64,000 nt of DNA from Gallionella sp. (GTDB taxonomy: Bacteria; Pseudomonadota; Gammaproteobacteria; Burkholderiales; Gallionellaceae), in contig JAQTTV010000006.1 of NCBI GenBank assembly GCA_028710565.1, positions 1-64,000 of the forward strand. Direction: 5' to 3'. The position numbers and the translations under genes were made by a program. How positions within the stretch are numbered: the first letter of the stretch is position 1; each line of letters starts with the position of its first letter. Below, in pieces: positions 1-9,235 of the stretch. The notes under the pieces are model-generated. The model did not search any database. It saw only the letters and a program-made list of their open reading frames with translations, and was not told the DNA's origin.

Positions 1-102
1 ATTCCTCGCCAGAAAATGAAATATCGTTCACTCGCCAAGGGGTTTGCAGGCCAAGTGCCATACTAAATAATGTTGTGCTATTCACGCTTCAATTATCGCA
101 TT

Positions 103-127
103 ACCCACTACAAATCACATAGAGCCA
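103..127. repeat. Terminal fragment of MITE-like family R1
   Basis: About 25 bases match, in reverse complement, the end shared by the R1 copies at 23789 and 47716 (a conserved end reading TTGGYTCTATGTGA followed by a TGATTTGYAGTGGG-type stretch). Only one end is visible here. It lies directly against the start codon of the hemerythrin-like gene, so it occupies the place where that gene's ribosome binding site would be. Confidence 0.6.
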
Positions 128-128
128 A

Positions 129-665
129 ATGATTTCAATCACAAGCCATCAAACAGATGTAGTCAGTTTTGACCAGCCCACCGCCATGCTACACGCTTGC
201 CACGGCAAAATTTTGCAACAATGCGATACCTTGGAAAAATTAGCGGCACATTTAGTCATTTATGGCTGCGATGTGCAGGCTCAGCAAGCTGCGCAGCGGG
301 TGCTGCGCTACTTCGATACCGCAGGACAATTTCACCACTTAGATGAAGAAAACGATCTTTTCCCAGCACTCAGGAGTGCAGCAGCGGAGAAAGAACCATT
401 ACTGAATGAATTACTGGACAGCTTGTTAGCACAACATGTCGTGATGCTCGCTGAATGGGAGGCGGTACGCCAAGTGTTGTTGCAATTGACCTGTGGTAAC
501 AATATGCCACTGATAACGGACAGCTTTACTAGCTGTTATCGCGATCACATTGCTCAAGAAGAGCAAATGTTGCTACCACTAGCGACGCGCTGGCTGACAC
601 CAGAACAACAACTAGAAATAGGCCTGCGCATGGCGGCACGACGGCAAGTTGTTGTCCAAACCTAG
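129..665 (+). CDS. Hemerythrin HHE-domain protein
   Basis: This 178-residue, probably cytoplasmic and all-helical protein has the residue pattern of the hemerythrin cation-binding family: H22/H25, the H69-H70...E74 cluster (FHHLDEENDLFP), H103 and the H140...E144 cluster (DHIAQEE). Family members bind a di-iron centre and take part in oxygen, NO or iron handling. The exact role here is inferred only. No obvious Shine-Dalgarno stands before the ATG; instead a repeat end abuts it, so the true start could differ. It converges with the secreted protein encoded on the other strand, with only 15 bases between their ends. Confidence 0.8.
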   Translation: MISITSHQTDVVSFDQPTAMLHACHGKILQQCDTLEKLAAHLVIYGCDVQAQQAAQRVLRYFDTAGQFHHLDEENDLFPALRSAAAEKEPLLNELLDSLLAQHVVMLAEWEAVRQVLLQLTCGNNMPLITDSFTSCYRDHIAQEEQMLLPLATRWLTPEQQLEIGLRMAARRQVVVQT

Positions 666-680
666 CCGCCTGTGCATTTG

Positions 681-1223
681 TTAATGATGATGCTCACCAG
701 GTTTGCGTTTAACCAGCACAATTTTATCAATCAACGATTCGCCATTTTCTTCTTTGCGATAGTAGATTTTGGTGTCGTACTGCTTAGCGGTGTCGTACAT
801 CTTTTCTTCACGCATATTCTTGAGATAACCAAAGGCACTAAATACCATTGGGATCAACACAAAAACGCCTTTGGTATGCGCATTGGGCGGACTTGGCAGG
901 GTTTCCACCGTACCTTCATCCGCCGAGGTGACCAGCCAACGGTCAATGCGGGCGGGGATATTGTTTAAGGGAATGCGCCCAGACACCTCAATTTCCACCA
1001 CATCATTACCTGCTTCCAGCTCTCTGGCGAGTTTGCCGTCAAATAACTTGGAATCCATAAAGGTGAGCGTCGATTTTTTCTGTGTAGGCACATGAGGAAC
1101 TGCTGAAACGACGGGTGAAACTGGAGTATCAATAGGCGTTGCATTAGTAATTTCTTCAATGGCAGCGACAGGCAAAGTAAGGCAGCCTAAGCATAGGCAG
1201 AATAGTGAGGTGGAGATTTTCAT
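681..1223 (-). CDS. Secreted protein of unknown function
   Basis: The product has 180 residues. I chose the ATG at 1223 because a GGAAAGAGGA Shine-Dalgarno precedes it and because it gives a normal signal peptide (MKIS... hydrophobic core ... PVAA). A proline/threonine-rich stretch follows (residues about 25-50), then a mixed globular part with a possible short hydrophobic segment near 'VFVLIPMVFSAFGYL', and a lysine-rich tail ending in three histidines. I do not recognise a family. It is a single gene convergent with the hemerythrin-like gene. Export to the periplasm or membrane is inferred from the leader. Confidence 0.6.
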   Translation of the reverse strand: MKISTSLFCLCLGCLTLPVAAIEEITNATPIDTPVSPVVSAVPHVPTQKKSTLTFMDSKLFDGKLARELEAGNDVVEIEVSGRIPLNNIPARIDRWLVTSADEGTVETLPSPPNAHTKGVFVLIPMVFSAFGYLKNMREEKMYDTAKQYDTKIYYRKEENGESLIDKIVLVKRKPGEHHH

Positions 1224-1489
1224 GGCAGTCCTCTTTCCAAATTGAGATAAATGGTTGCACAACGCGTTTAGTGTGCGCGCGGATAGGATTTTAAGTCAAG
1301 ATAAATCCGAATGAACCTAAATCTAGCGAATCCTTTCCGTTATTGCAGGGGAATTAGGCTGTTTAGTGGATTTCTAACTTGGTATGGGGAATTTCAGCTG
1401 AATTGACATCAATAGGGGGTAAGCTGTACTCACCCCCGTTAGATCTTAGAGTAATCGGGCAAGATTGCCCTATGCCCTATGCCACAAAG

Positions 1490-2302
1490 TTAACTGTGTT
1501 CTGGTTGAGTCAGATGCAATTGTGCTGCTACTGGGACTGGGAAACCTGCTGCCGCCAAAGATTCTCGGATCGTGCGGTTAGTGTCGAAATAAACTTGCCA
1601 GTAGTGTGCGTTGTTGCAATAAGGGCGCACCACTAGCATTGGGCCAACCAAGTTAAATTCCAGAATTTCCACATCCACTGCGGGGGTTGCCATCACATTG
1701 GGAATAGCCGCAACTTTTTCACGCAACAGTTTCATTGCAGCGGCATGGTCAGCATTACCCGCCAATTGGCACAGCAAGTCCACACGACGGTAGGCGTTGG
1801 TGGAGTGGTTTTGGATGTTGTCTGAGAAAATTTTATTATTGCCGATGAGGGTCAAGATATTGTCTGGGGTATTCAAGGTGGTGGCGAACAAGCCGATTTC
1901 TTTTACCACGCCAGTGATGCCCGATACCACGATTTGGTCACCCACTTTAAAGGGACGTAAGACAATCAAGAACACGCCTGCCGCAAAGTTAGAGAGCAGA
2001 CCCGCCCATGCCATACCAATTGCCACGCCAGCGGCTGCCAATAATGCGGCGAAGGTGGTGGTTTGGATGCCCAAATAACCCAGAATGCCGATTAGCAACA
2101 AAACGGTCAGGGTGACGTTAGTAATGGACTTGACGTAGCGCACCATGGTCACATCAATAAACTGCTTGTTTAATGATTTCTCGATTAAGTTGACCGCAAT
2201 CCCCACCAACCAACGACCCACTATCCAAAAGGCAATGGCAGCCAATATTTTGATCCCGAATTCCGTGCCATAATGCACGATCATGTTTTGAAAGTTTTCC
2301 AT
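1490..2302 (-). CDS. mscS: MscS-type small-conductance mechanosensitive channel
   Basis: The 270-residue protein has three N-terminal membrane segments followed by the Gly/Ala-rich pore helix typical of MscS (AALLAAAGVAIGMAWAG) and the 'RPFKVGDQI' beta-domain start. Length and order match the E. coli MscS class. Such channels open under hypo-osmotic shock in the inner membrane. A strong GGGAGGGG ribosome site precedes the ATG. It follows the ppx gene by 27 bases in the same direction, so it may be transcribed with phoU-ppx. Confidence 0.9.
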   Translation of the reverse strand: MENFQNMIVHYGTEFGIKILAAIAFWIVGRWLVGIAVNLIEKSLNKQFIDVTMVRYVKSITNVTLTVLLLIGILGYLGIQTTTFAALLAAAGVAIGMAWAGLLSNFAAGVFLIVLRPFKVGDQIVVSGITGVVKEIGLFATTLNTPDNILTLIGNNKIFSDNIQNHSTNAYRRVDLLCQLAGNADHAAAMKLLREKVAAIPNVMATPAVDVEILEFNLVGPMLVVRPYCNNAHYWQVYFDTNRTIRESLAAAGFPVPVAAQLHLTQPEHS

Positions 2303-2329
2303 AACCCCTCCCTTTTTATAATAAAAAAT

Positions 2330-3823
2330 TTAAATACTCACGTTTTCCTGCTGACCATCTAACTGCATACAAATCTTTAATATTTTCCACTGTTGAATTT
2401 CTTCTTGCAACGCAGCATGAGTCGCGGGATTGCGTGCTAACCAATCCGAAGGCAAAATGAGATGAAATTTTGTCCCACTAAAAAACACCTGCAATTTAGG
2501 CGGTTCAACATCGCTGCGATTACGGAAGAATAAGGTTGATAAACGCAAACTCATCACTAAGGCGGTATCTTGTACCGTCATGTCCGTAAAGATGGCTTTA
2601 TTCAAATTGCCACGCTGCCCCAACGCCAGCAAACTCAATCGCGCTTGTTCCTTCTTGGAAAAACCAGGCATATCAGCGTTGGCAAGGATGTAGGCTGTGT
2701 GTTTGTGATAACCACTGTGTGCGACGCTAATGCCGATTTCATGCAGCTTTGCCGCCCAACCCAATATGCGCGAAGCAGTTTCATCGGCACTGTCAATCAA
2801 CAACTGCTGGGCCAATTGGCTTGCCAATTTTTCCACTCGTTGCGCTTGACGCACATCCACATGATAACGGAGCATAAATTGCTCGGTGGTCATGTCGCGC
2901 ATGTCGTTGTCGTAAAAACGCCCTAACAAATCATACAACACGCCTTCGCGTAGTGCGCCGATGGCAGGCTGCATCTGCTCAATTTCTAACTCGCAAAAAG
3001 CCGCGTACATAATCGAGAATCCGCCTGCCAATACAGGCAAACGATCTCCACGCAAGCCTTGCAATGTGAGCTTATGCACGTCCCCTACGCTGAGCAAATG
3101 CGCACGTAACTTTTCCATGCCTGCTCGCGTCATGCCGCTAGGACTAAAACCATTGAGCACCAATACGTCACTCAGCATTTTAGCCGTGCCCGATGAACCA
3201 AAAGCATCTTGCCACTGACCGCGATAGTCCGCCACGATGCTTTGCAACTCGCTACGTGCGGCATTTTCAGCTTGCTTTAAGTTGGTTTTGTTGATTTTAC
3301 CATCAGGGAAAAACCGATTGCTGAAGCTGACGCAGCCCATGTAAAGGCTTTCTAACTTCAGCGAATTGAGTCCATTGCCTATGATAAATTCGGTGGAACC
3401 GCCGCCAATATCCATCACCAAACGGTTATTGGGTGAGGGCGGCAAACCATGCGCCACGCCAAGGTAAATTAAGCGCGCTTCTTCATGCCCCGCAATGACT
3501 TCGATGGGAAAACCCAAGATGTGCTCAGCTTGGGGAATAAAATCAATAGCGTTTTTGGCAACCCGTAATGAGTTAGTGCCCACTACACGCACCGCCTCAC
3601 GCGGAAAGCCACGTAGTCGCTCCGCAAAACGACTGAGCGCGTCCAAAGCACGCTGCTGAGCAGCGGCATCCAGATAACGATCTTCTGTTAAGCCCGCCGC
3701 CAAACGCACAGACTCACGACCACCATCTAACATATAAAGTTGGTCGTTTTCTACGCGGGCAATTTGGAAGCGGAAGCTATTTGAACCCAAGTCAACCGCT
3801 GCAAGTAAGGGTTGGTGTTGCAC
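2330..3823 (-). CDS. ppx: Exopolyphosphatase / GppA family phosphatase
   Basis: The 497-residue protein has the ASKHA fold signatures of the Ppx/GppA family: an N-terminal phosphate loop (AVDLGSNSFRFQ), a second one (MDIGGGSTEFI), and a C-terminal HD-like region (AAKLHEIG...H). It should release phosphate from polyphosphate or hydrolyse pppGpp; the sequence alone does not separate the two. The start codon is GTG and shares one base with the TAG stop of phoU (TAGTG), which suggests translational coupling. Being cotranscribed with phoU favours the polyphosphatase role. Confidence 0.92.
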   Translation of the reverse strand: MQHQPLLAAVDLGSNSFRFQIARVENDQLYMLDGGRESVRLAAGLTEDRYLDAAAQQRALDALSRFAERLRGFPREAVRVVGTNSLRVAKNAIDFIPQAEHILGFPIEVIAGHEEARLIYLGVAHGLPPSPNNRLVMDIGGGSTEFIIGNGLNSLKLESLYMGCVSFSNRFFPDGKINKTNLKQAENAARSELQSIVADYRGQWQDAFGSSGTAKMLSDVLVLNGFSPSGMTRAGMEKLRAHLLSVGDVHKLTLQGLRGDRLPVLAGGFSIMYAAFCELEIEQMQPAIGALREGVLYDLLGRFYDNDMRDMTTEQFMLRYHVDVRQAQRVEKLASQLAQQLLIDSADETASRILGWAAKLHEIGISVAHSGYHKHTAYILANADMPGFSKKEQARLSLLALGQRGNLNKAIFTDMTVQDTALVMSLRLSTLFFRNRSDVEPPKLQVFFSGTKFHLILPSDWLARNPATHAALQEEIQQWKILKICMQLDGQQENVSI

Positions 3824-4530
3824 TATCGTTGAACTTCCAGTTCAATTTCTTCCATGGTGACATGGCGCACATCGCGTCCTTTGACCAGATAAATGACGTA
3901 TTCCGCGATATTTTGCGCATGGTCACCAATCCGTTCGATAGCTTTTGCCACAAACAAAATTTCCAAGGAAGTTGAAATCGTGCGGGGATCTTCCATCATA
4001 AACGTAATCAGATAGCGCATGATGGCACGGAATTCTTCATCCACGAGATCATCTTGACGCACCACTTGGGCTGCCATCACCACGTCAAGACGGGCGAACG
4101 CATCCAACGCTTTGCGCAGCATATCCACCGCAATTTCAGATGCGCGTTTGATTTCGGTGTAACGCGGAATCGCCAAGCCATGTTTTTGCGACAGCATTTT
4201 AGCCATACGTGCAATTTTTTCGGCCTCGTCCCCGATGCGTTCCAAATCGGTAATGGTTTTTACCACCGTCATCACCAGACGCAAGTCACTGGCAGTCGGT
4301 TGACGACGGGCGATCACTTGACTACAGGCTTCGTCAATTTTGACTTCCATGCCATTAACACGATGATCTTCCTCAATCACATGTGTCATCATGGCAACAT
4401 CGCTGCTGACTAAGGCTTCAACCGCATTGCGAATTTGCTGCTCAACCAAGCCCCCCATCTGCAAGACATTGGCTCTAATCGCTTCTAATTCGCTATCGAA
4501 CTGTTTTGAAATATGATCGCTACTTGACAT
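3823..4530 (-). CDS. phoU: Phosphate signalling protein PhoU
   Basis: The 235-residue all-helical protein carries two PhoU repeats, each with the metal-binding E/D-rich helix pairs (for example 'DLERIGDEAEKIARM' and 'AIERIGDHAQNIAEY'). PhoU is the cytoplasmic negative regulator linking the Pst transporter to the PhoR/PhoB two-component system. The pst, phoB and phoR genes are not in this window. The gene heads the phoU-ppx(-mscS) unit, and a PHO-box-like pair of repeats lies 43-60 bases upstream of its ATG. Confidence 0.95.
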   Translation of the reverse strand: MSSSDHISKQFDSELEAIRANVLQMGGLVEQQIRNAVEALVSSDVAMMTHVIEEDHRVNGMEVKIDEACSQVIARRQPTASDLRLVMTVVKTITDLERIGDEAEKIARMAKMLSQKHGLAIPRYTEIKRASEIAVDMLRKALDAFARLDVVMAAQVVRQDDLVDEEFRAIMRYLITFMMEDPRTISTSLEILFVAKAIERIGDHAQNIAEYVIYLVKGRDVRHVTMEEIELEVQR

Positions 4531-4572
4531 GTTGTTCCCTTAAAAATCAAATGCACAGTGTGTGTAATGAAT

Positions 4573-4590
4573 GTGACAAGATGATGACAA
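4573..4590 (-). promoter_or_regulatory. Candidate PHO box upstream of phoU
   Basis: On the minus strand the sequence reads TTGTCAT, CATC, TTGTCAC: two 7-base direct repeats with a 4-base spacer, close to the PhoB consensus CTGTCAT N4 CTGTCAT. It lies in the 60-base gap between the rpiA stop and phoU. A third, weaker half (ATTACAC) follows after another four bases. This points to phosphate-starvation control of phoU-ppx (inference). Confidence 0.6.
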
Positions 4591-5253
4591 TTACACGGTC
4601 ATTGTTTGCACACCATTGGGCGTACCCAACAACAACACATCCGCACCACGACGCGCAAACAGCCCATTCGTGACCACGCCTGCAATGTGATCCAACTCAG
4701 ATTCCAATTCCACGGGATTCAAAATTTGTAAACCGTGCACATCCAAAATGAGGTTGCCATTGTCTGTGGTAAAGCCTTCACGCAATTTAGGATGTCCACC
4801 CATTGCAACCAATTGGCGTGCCACTGAGCTACGCGCCATGGGAATCACTTCAATGGGCAAGGGGAATTTACCCAACACATCGACCAATTTGCTGGCATCA
4901 CACACGCAAATAAATTGCTTGCAGGCCGCCGCCACGATTTTTTCACGAGTCAACGCCCCTCCTCCGCCTTTGACCATGTGTAAATGACGCGTGATTTCAT
5001 CCGCACCATCCACATACACAGGCATTTCACCCACTTCATTCAGTGAGAATACCTCGATACCATGTGATTGCAAGCGTTTGGCTGACGCATCTGAACTCGC
5101 CACCGCGCCACGAATTTTGTGCTTAATTTTAGCGAGTTCATCAATAAAGCAATTGGCTGTTGAACCTGTACCTACACCCACAATGCAATCTACAGGAACA
5201 TACTCAATCGCTGCTTGCGCCACTAAACGTTTCAAATCATCCTGAGTCATCAT
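4591..5253 (-). CDS. rpiA: Ribose-5-phosphate isomerase A
   Basis: The 220-residue protein interconverts ribose-5-phosphate and ribulose-5-phosphate in the pentose phosphate pathway. It shows the family motifs in order: the substrate loop '[12 protein letters not shown]', the catalytic 'DGADEI', and '[11 protein letters not shown]'. Length matches E. coli RpiA (219). It starts with two consecutive ATG codons; either could be used. It lies upstream of phoU on the same strand, but the PHO box between them suggests phoU has its own promoter. Confidence 0.96.
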   Translation of the reverse strand: MMTQDDLKRLVAQAAIEYVPVDCIVGVGTGSTANCFIDELAKIKHKIRGAVASSDASAKRLQSHGIEVFSLNEVGEMPVYVDGADEITRHLHMVKGGGGALTREKIVAAACKQFICVCDASKLVDVLGKFPLPIEVIPMARSSVARQLVAMGGHPKLREGFTTDNGNLILDVHGLQILNPVELESELDHIAGVVTNGLFARRGADVLLLGTPNGVQTMTV

Positions 5254-5347
5254 CTTTGTTCTCCCTTTTCAAATAATGTCGTTATTTTTCGTCCGATGTG
5301 GATTATTGCAGGAAATCCCACTTTTGGGCATATCTCCGCCGTACTAT

Positions 5348-6361
5348 CTATGCTTTTGGGACAAAGGTAAACGCATCTGAATAGAATGACTCTCTCGGCA
5401 AACTACGCAAGGTGGTGAAATCACGATGCGCCGCTTCTACTACCACAGGAGCGCCGCAAACATAAACGTCATATCCCGACATGTCGGCATAATCCTCTAA
5501 CACCGCTTGATGCACAAAACCTGTCCGACCTTGCCAGTGATCTTCAGTTTGCGGTTCCGACAACACAGGCGTGAATTTAACGCCCTGTGCTTCCCAATGC
5601 TTCACCAAATCCGTTAAATACAGATCAGTCAGCTTGCGCCCACCCCAATAAAAATGGATAGGGCGTTGAATGCCGATATGCAAAGCATGTTCAATCATTG
5701 CTTTGACAGGCGCAAATCCTGTACCACTGGCCACCATGATAATGGGTTGAGTGGAATCTTCGCGCAAAAAGAACGTGCCTAATGGCCCTTTGAAACGCAA
5801 AATATCCCGCACTTTCATCTCATTAAAAACGTGCTGGGTAAAATGTCCACCCGCAATATTGCGAATATGCAGCTCAATATGCTCATCATTGTGCGGTGCA
5901 TTGGCAATGGAAAAGCTGCGCGGCTTCTGATCTTTTTGCAAAATATCGATGTACTGTCCTGCCATAAATTGCAGGCGTTCATTGGCGGGCAACTTGAGCT
6001 TTAACACCATGACATCTTCCGACACTTTATTCATCACCTGCACGCGAGATGGCAAGGTCTTCACTTGGATATCTTGAATGCCATTGACTTCACGGCAGAC
6101 TATCGTCAAATCAGACAATGGCTTGGCGCAGCAAAACAACGCCAATCCTGCATGCTTCTCGGCAGGCGTTAACGCACTTGCCCCATGCTTACCATAATCC
6201 ACCGTCCCTGCAACGATGCTACCCTTACACACGCCACATACCCCATCACGGCAGCTATAGGGCAAGGTATAGCCATGATTCAATGCGGCTTCGAGCACGG
6301 TTTCATTGTCTGCATTGGCAAATTGATGACCGCTGGGTTGCAAAGTGATTTGGAAGGACAT
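5348..6361 (-). CDS. 2Fe-2S ferredoxin-FAD/NAD reductase (AscD-like)
   Basis: The 337-residue protein starts with a plant-type [2Fe-2S] ferredoxin domain (cysteines in 'SCRDGVCGVC' and a later 'FCC'), then an FAD-binding domain (RSFSIAN) and an NAD(P)-binding domain (ASGTGFAPVKAMIE). It belongs to the oxidoreductases annotated in betaproteobacteria as CDP-6-deoxy-delta-3,4-glucoseen reductase. No deoxysugar genes are near, so it probably passes electrons from NAD(P)H to another partner (inference). It is divergent from the SDR gene with a 50-base shared control region. Confidence 0.88.
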   Translation of the reverse strand: MSFQITLQPSGHQFANADNETVLEAALNHGYTLPYSCRDGVCGVCKGSIVAGTVDYGKHGASALTPAEKHAGLALFCCAKPLSDLTIVCREVNGIQDIQVKTLPSRVQVMNKVSEDVMVLKLKLPANERLQFMAGQYIDILQKDQKPRSFSIANAPHNDEHIELHIRNIAGGHFTQHVFNEMKVRDILRFKGPLGTFFLREDSTQPIIMVASGTGFAPVKAMIEHALHIGIQRPIHFYWGGRKLTDLYLTDLVKHWEAQGVKFTPVLSEPQTEDHWQGRTGFVHQAVLEDYADMSGYDVYVCGAPVVVEAAHRDFTTLRSLPRESFYSDAFTFVPKA

Positions 6362-6411
6362 GATAATTTAAGAAATATGCGAAAGTCGCAATTTTAACGC
6401 ATAATCGAGCG

Positions 6412-7272
6412 ATGAAACGCTTACTCATTATCGGATGTGGCGATGTTGCCAGACGCACCCTCCCTCTCTTGTTGTCACACTATCGTGTCTTCGCCTTGGT
6501 GCGCCGCCCTGAATCTTTTGCCGCCCTGCGTGAACAAGGCGTTGTGCCTATCTTGGGCGATTTAGATAGCTACAGTAGCTTATCGCGTTTGGCGGGGCTC
6601 GCGGATGCTGTCCTGCACTTCGCCCCACCGCCTGCACAAGGCAACACCGACAGCCGCACACGGAACTTGCTACGCGCACTGTCTCAACATCATGTACCGC
6701 AACAACTGGTGTATATCAGCACCAGCGGGGTGTATGGCGATTGTAGCGGGGCATGGATAGACGAAACTCGAACCTGCAACGCCACCAGCCCTCGCGCCCA
6801 ACGCCGCGTGGATGCTGAAAAGCAAATCCGATATTGGGCAAAGTCCCACAGGGTGAATGCCTGCATATTGCGTGTACCAGGGATTTATGCGATGGATCGA
6901 CTCCCCGTTCAGCGCATCCAACAAGGCTCGCCCGCTATTGTTGCCGCCGAAGATGGCTACACCAACCATATCCACGCCGACGACCTCGCTCGCATCGCCT
7001 GCGCCGCGCTACGTCATGGCAAACCTTGTCGCATCTATCACGCCAGCGACGATCAACCAATGAAAATGGGGGATTACTTTGATGCGGTTGCCGATGCTTT
7101 TGGGCTAGCGCGCGTTTCCCGCATCAGCCACGCCGCAGCACAACAAGTGTTATCGCCCAGTTTGCTGTCTTTTATCAATGAATCCGGCCGACTGGACAAT
7201 CGGAGACTAAGTACAGAGCTGAAGGTAAAATTGATCTATCCGACCCTCGCGGCGTTGCTTGCCCAACTTTGA
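6412..7272 (+). CDS. NAD-dependent epimerase/dehydratase family (SDR) protein
   Basis: The 286-residue protein begins with a dinucleotide-binding Rossmann motif (LLIIGCGDVARRTL) and shows an extended-SDR active-site stretch (YISTSGVYGD, supplying Ser and Tyr), although the usual YxxxK lysine is not obvious. It resembles the YeeZ-type SDR proteins of proteobacteria. The substrate is unknown. It is a single gene divergent from the ferredoxin reductase and convergent with the SulP gene. Confidence 0.8.
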   Translation: MKRLLIIGCGDVARRTLPLLLSHYRVFALVRRPESFAALREQGVVPILGDLDSYSSLSRLAGLADAVLHFAPPPAQGNTDSRTRNLLRALSQHHVPQQLVYISTSGVYGDCSGAWIDETRTCNATSPRAQRRVDAEKQIRYWAKSHRVNACILRVPGIYAMDRLPVQRIQQGSPAIVAAEDGYTNHIHADDLARIACAALRHGKPCRIYHASDDQPMKMGDYFDAVADAFGLARVSRISHAAAQQVLSPSLLSFINESGRLDNRRLSTELKVKLIYPTLAALLAQL

Positions 7273-7298
7273 CTTCACCTACTTGTCTTGATTCCGCA

Positions 7299-8993
7299 TT
7301 ATGCAATATCTCGATTTAATTCCAATAACGCCCTCGCTCGTTGCAGCGCATCTTCCAAATTGGCTTTGACGTTTTCATTGCCGATTTTGTCGAAAAAACC
7401 AGCGCGGTGCATCAGGAAGTAGGGTTGGGTGTGTGGTCCGCATAGGATGAGATATTTGCCGCGCTTGCGTAATTTGGCGTGCAAATTGTCCAAAGTGTGC
7501 AGCGCGCTGCTGTCCATGCTGATGACTTCATGCATTTTTAAAATCAATACAGTAGGTTCAGTGTGGGTGTGGGCGAGGATATTTTCGAGCTTGTCGGCGG
7601 CACCAAAAAACAACGCGCCGAAAACGCGGTAGATCATGACTCCTTCAGGTACATTTTTGCGTTGTTGCGTACCAATGGTGTCGGTGGGATTAAAAGAATG
7701 ATCCGAAACGCTGACGTGGGTGAGCTCGGTGATACGCTTGATAAAGAAGAAAATGGCGACAAACATACCAATTTCTACTGCCACAGTCAGGTCAAAAACA
7801 ACCGTGAGGACAAAGGTGGCGACCAGCACGGAGCTGTCACTTCTGGGGTAGTTGCGTAAGGTACGGAATTCTTCCCATTCTCCCATGTTGAGCGCAACGA
7901 CAACCAAAATGGCGGATAAGGTGGCAAGAGGGATATTCTTTGCCAGTGGCGCGGCAATCAAAACAATCAGCAGCAAAGTCAGCGCGTGGATAATGCCTGA
8001 AACGGGGCTGGTCGCGCCTGAGCGCACGTTGGTGGCGGTGCGGGCAATCGCACCTGTGGCGGGGATGCCGCCAAAAAATGGCGTGACGATATTGGCGATA
8101 CCTTGGGCGATAAGTTCCTGATTCGGATCGTGTTTGTCATCTATCATGCCATCTGCTACGGCGGCAGAGAGTAGCGATTCAATTGCACCCAATAAGGCGA
8201 TAGTCATGGCAGGGGCAATCAAGTTGCGTAACGAGGAGAGGGTGAATTCGGGCGGGTCAAAGGTGGGCAAGCCTTGGGGGATGCCGCCGAAGCGTGTGCC
8301 GATGGTATCTACGGGCAGCTTAAACAAGGCGACGGCTGCGGTGCCGATTACCAGTGCGAGGATGGGGGCGGGGATGCGCCTCCCCCATGTTTTGGGGTAA
8401 AACCAGATGAGCAAGGTGGATGCCAATGCGAGTGCGAGGGTGAGCGGGTCTACGCTGGAAAATGCGTGATAAATTGCGTTGAGTTTTTGGAAAAATTCGG
8501 CGGGCATTTTGTCGATGTCCAGCCCAAAAAATTCTTTGACTTGACTGAGCAAAATTAACACGGCGATACCGCTGGTAAAGCCGCTAATCAACGGGTGCGG
8601 GAAAAATTTAATCAAGCTGCCCATGTCTGTCAGCCCCATCGCTACCAGAATAAAGCCTGCCATGATGGTGCAAATCAACAAGTTAGCGTAGCCATATTGG
8701 GCGATGATGCCATACACGATGACGATAAATGCGCCCGTAGGCCCGCCGATTTGCACCCGCGAGCCGCCCAGCGCGGAAATGATAAAACCTGCGATGATGG
8801 CGGTGAAAATGCCTGCTTCGGGTTTGGCATCCGAGGCGATGGCAAAGGCAATTGCCAAGGGTAGGGCGATAATGCCGACGGTGATGCCAGCGGTCACATC
8901 AGTGGAAAAGCGAGATTTGTCGTAGTCGCGCAGCGATTCGATTAAGCGCGGACGAAAGTACTGTGAAAATTTAGCCCAGATAATTTTTTGCAT
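7299..8993 (-). CDS. SulP family anion permease with STAS domain
   Basis: The 564-residue protein has a long multi-spanning part (about residues 30-420, with SulP signatures such as 'GGSRVQIGGPTGAF') and a C-terminal cytoplasmic STAS domain (about 440-555; 'ISMDSSALHTLDNLH'). SulP carriers move sulfate, bicarbonate or other anions across the inner membrane; the substrate cannot be read here. The nearest Shine-Dalgarno (AAGGAGG) lies about 16 bases before the ATG, with a small GGTTC-AAA-GAACC hairpin between, which could bring the two together. No carbonic anhydrase or sulfate-assimilation gene is adjacent. Confidence 0.92.
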   Translation of the reverse strand: MQKIIWAKFSQYFRPRLIESLRDYDKSRFSTDVTAGITVGIIALPLAIAFAIASDAKPEAGIFTAIIAGFIISALGGSRVQIGGPTGAFIVIVYGIIAQYGYANLLICTIMAGFILVAMGLTDMGSLIKFFPHPLISGFTSGIAVLILLSQVKEFFGLDIDKMPAEFFQKLNAIYHAFSSVDPLTLALALASTLLIWFYPKTWGRRIPAPILALVIGTAAVALFKLPVDTIGTRFGGIPQGLPTFDPPEFTLSSLRNLIAPAMTIALLGAIESLLSAAVADGMIDDKHDPNQELIAQGIANIVTPFFGGIPATGAIARTATNVRSGATSPVSGIIHALTLLLIVLIAAPLAKNIPLATLSAILVVVALNMGEWEEFRTLRNYPRSDSSVLVATFVLTVVFDLTVAVEIGMFVAIFFFIKRITELTHVSVSDHSFNPTDTIGTQQRKNVPEGVMIYRVFGALFFGAADKLENILAHTHTEPTVLILKMHEVISMDSSALHTLDNLHAKLRKRGKYLILCGPHTQPYFLMHRAGFFDKIGNENVKANLEDALQRARALLELNRDIA

Positions 8994-9055
8994 GATGGTT
9001 CTTTGAACCCTCCTTGAGTCAGTTGGAAACGTGGCGTAAACGGTTCAAGCTGTGT

Positions 9056-9235
9056 TCAAGGCGGGTGCAAAGAATAGTGTGGGGCGGCGGATTGGGTGTG
9101 CGTGCGAAAACTGTATTCGCGGCAAAAAATTTCCGCGTCGGCTTGGGTGAGGTGATAAAGCTGCACGATTGCCGCCAAAAACCGTTGGGTGTGTTTCGCC
9201 CAACTGGCAACGACAGATCGCAGCAGCGTGTCCAT
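9056..9235 (-). CDS. Small protein of unknown function following metG
   Basis: A 59-codon frame starts with ATG immediately after the metG stop codon (TAA then ATG with no gap) and ends with TGA at 9056. The predicted protein is helical at its N-terminus (MDTLLRSVVASWAKH) with 'AIVQLYHLTQADAEIFCREY' in the middle. It is the only open frame that reads like protein in the gap between metG and the SulP gene. I do not recognise a family. Translational coupling to metG is inferred from the abutting stop and start. Confidence 0.45.
   Translation of the reverse strand: MDTLLRSVVASWAKHTQRFLAAIVQLYHLTQADAEIFCREYSFRTHTQSAAPHYSLHPP

Noticed and set aside
1-66. Open frame ending in TAA at 64-66 that could be the tail of an upstream gene
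   Set aside because: Only 21 codons, without recognisable motif, and another frame is open through 123 as well; cannot be supported.
681-1262. Longer start for the secreted protein
   Set aside because: The extra 13 residues would precede and disturb a normal signal peptide; the later ATG has the Shine-Dalgarno.
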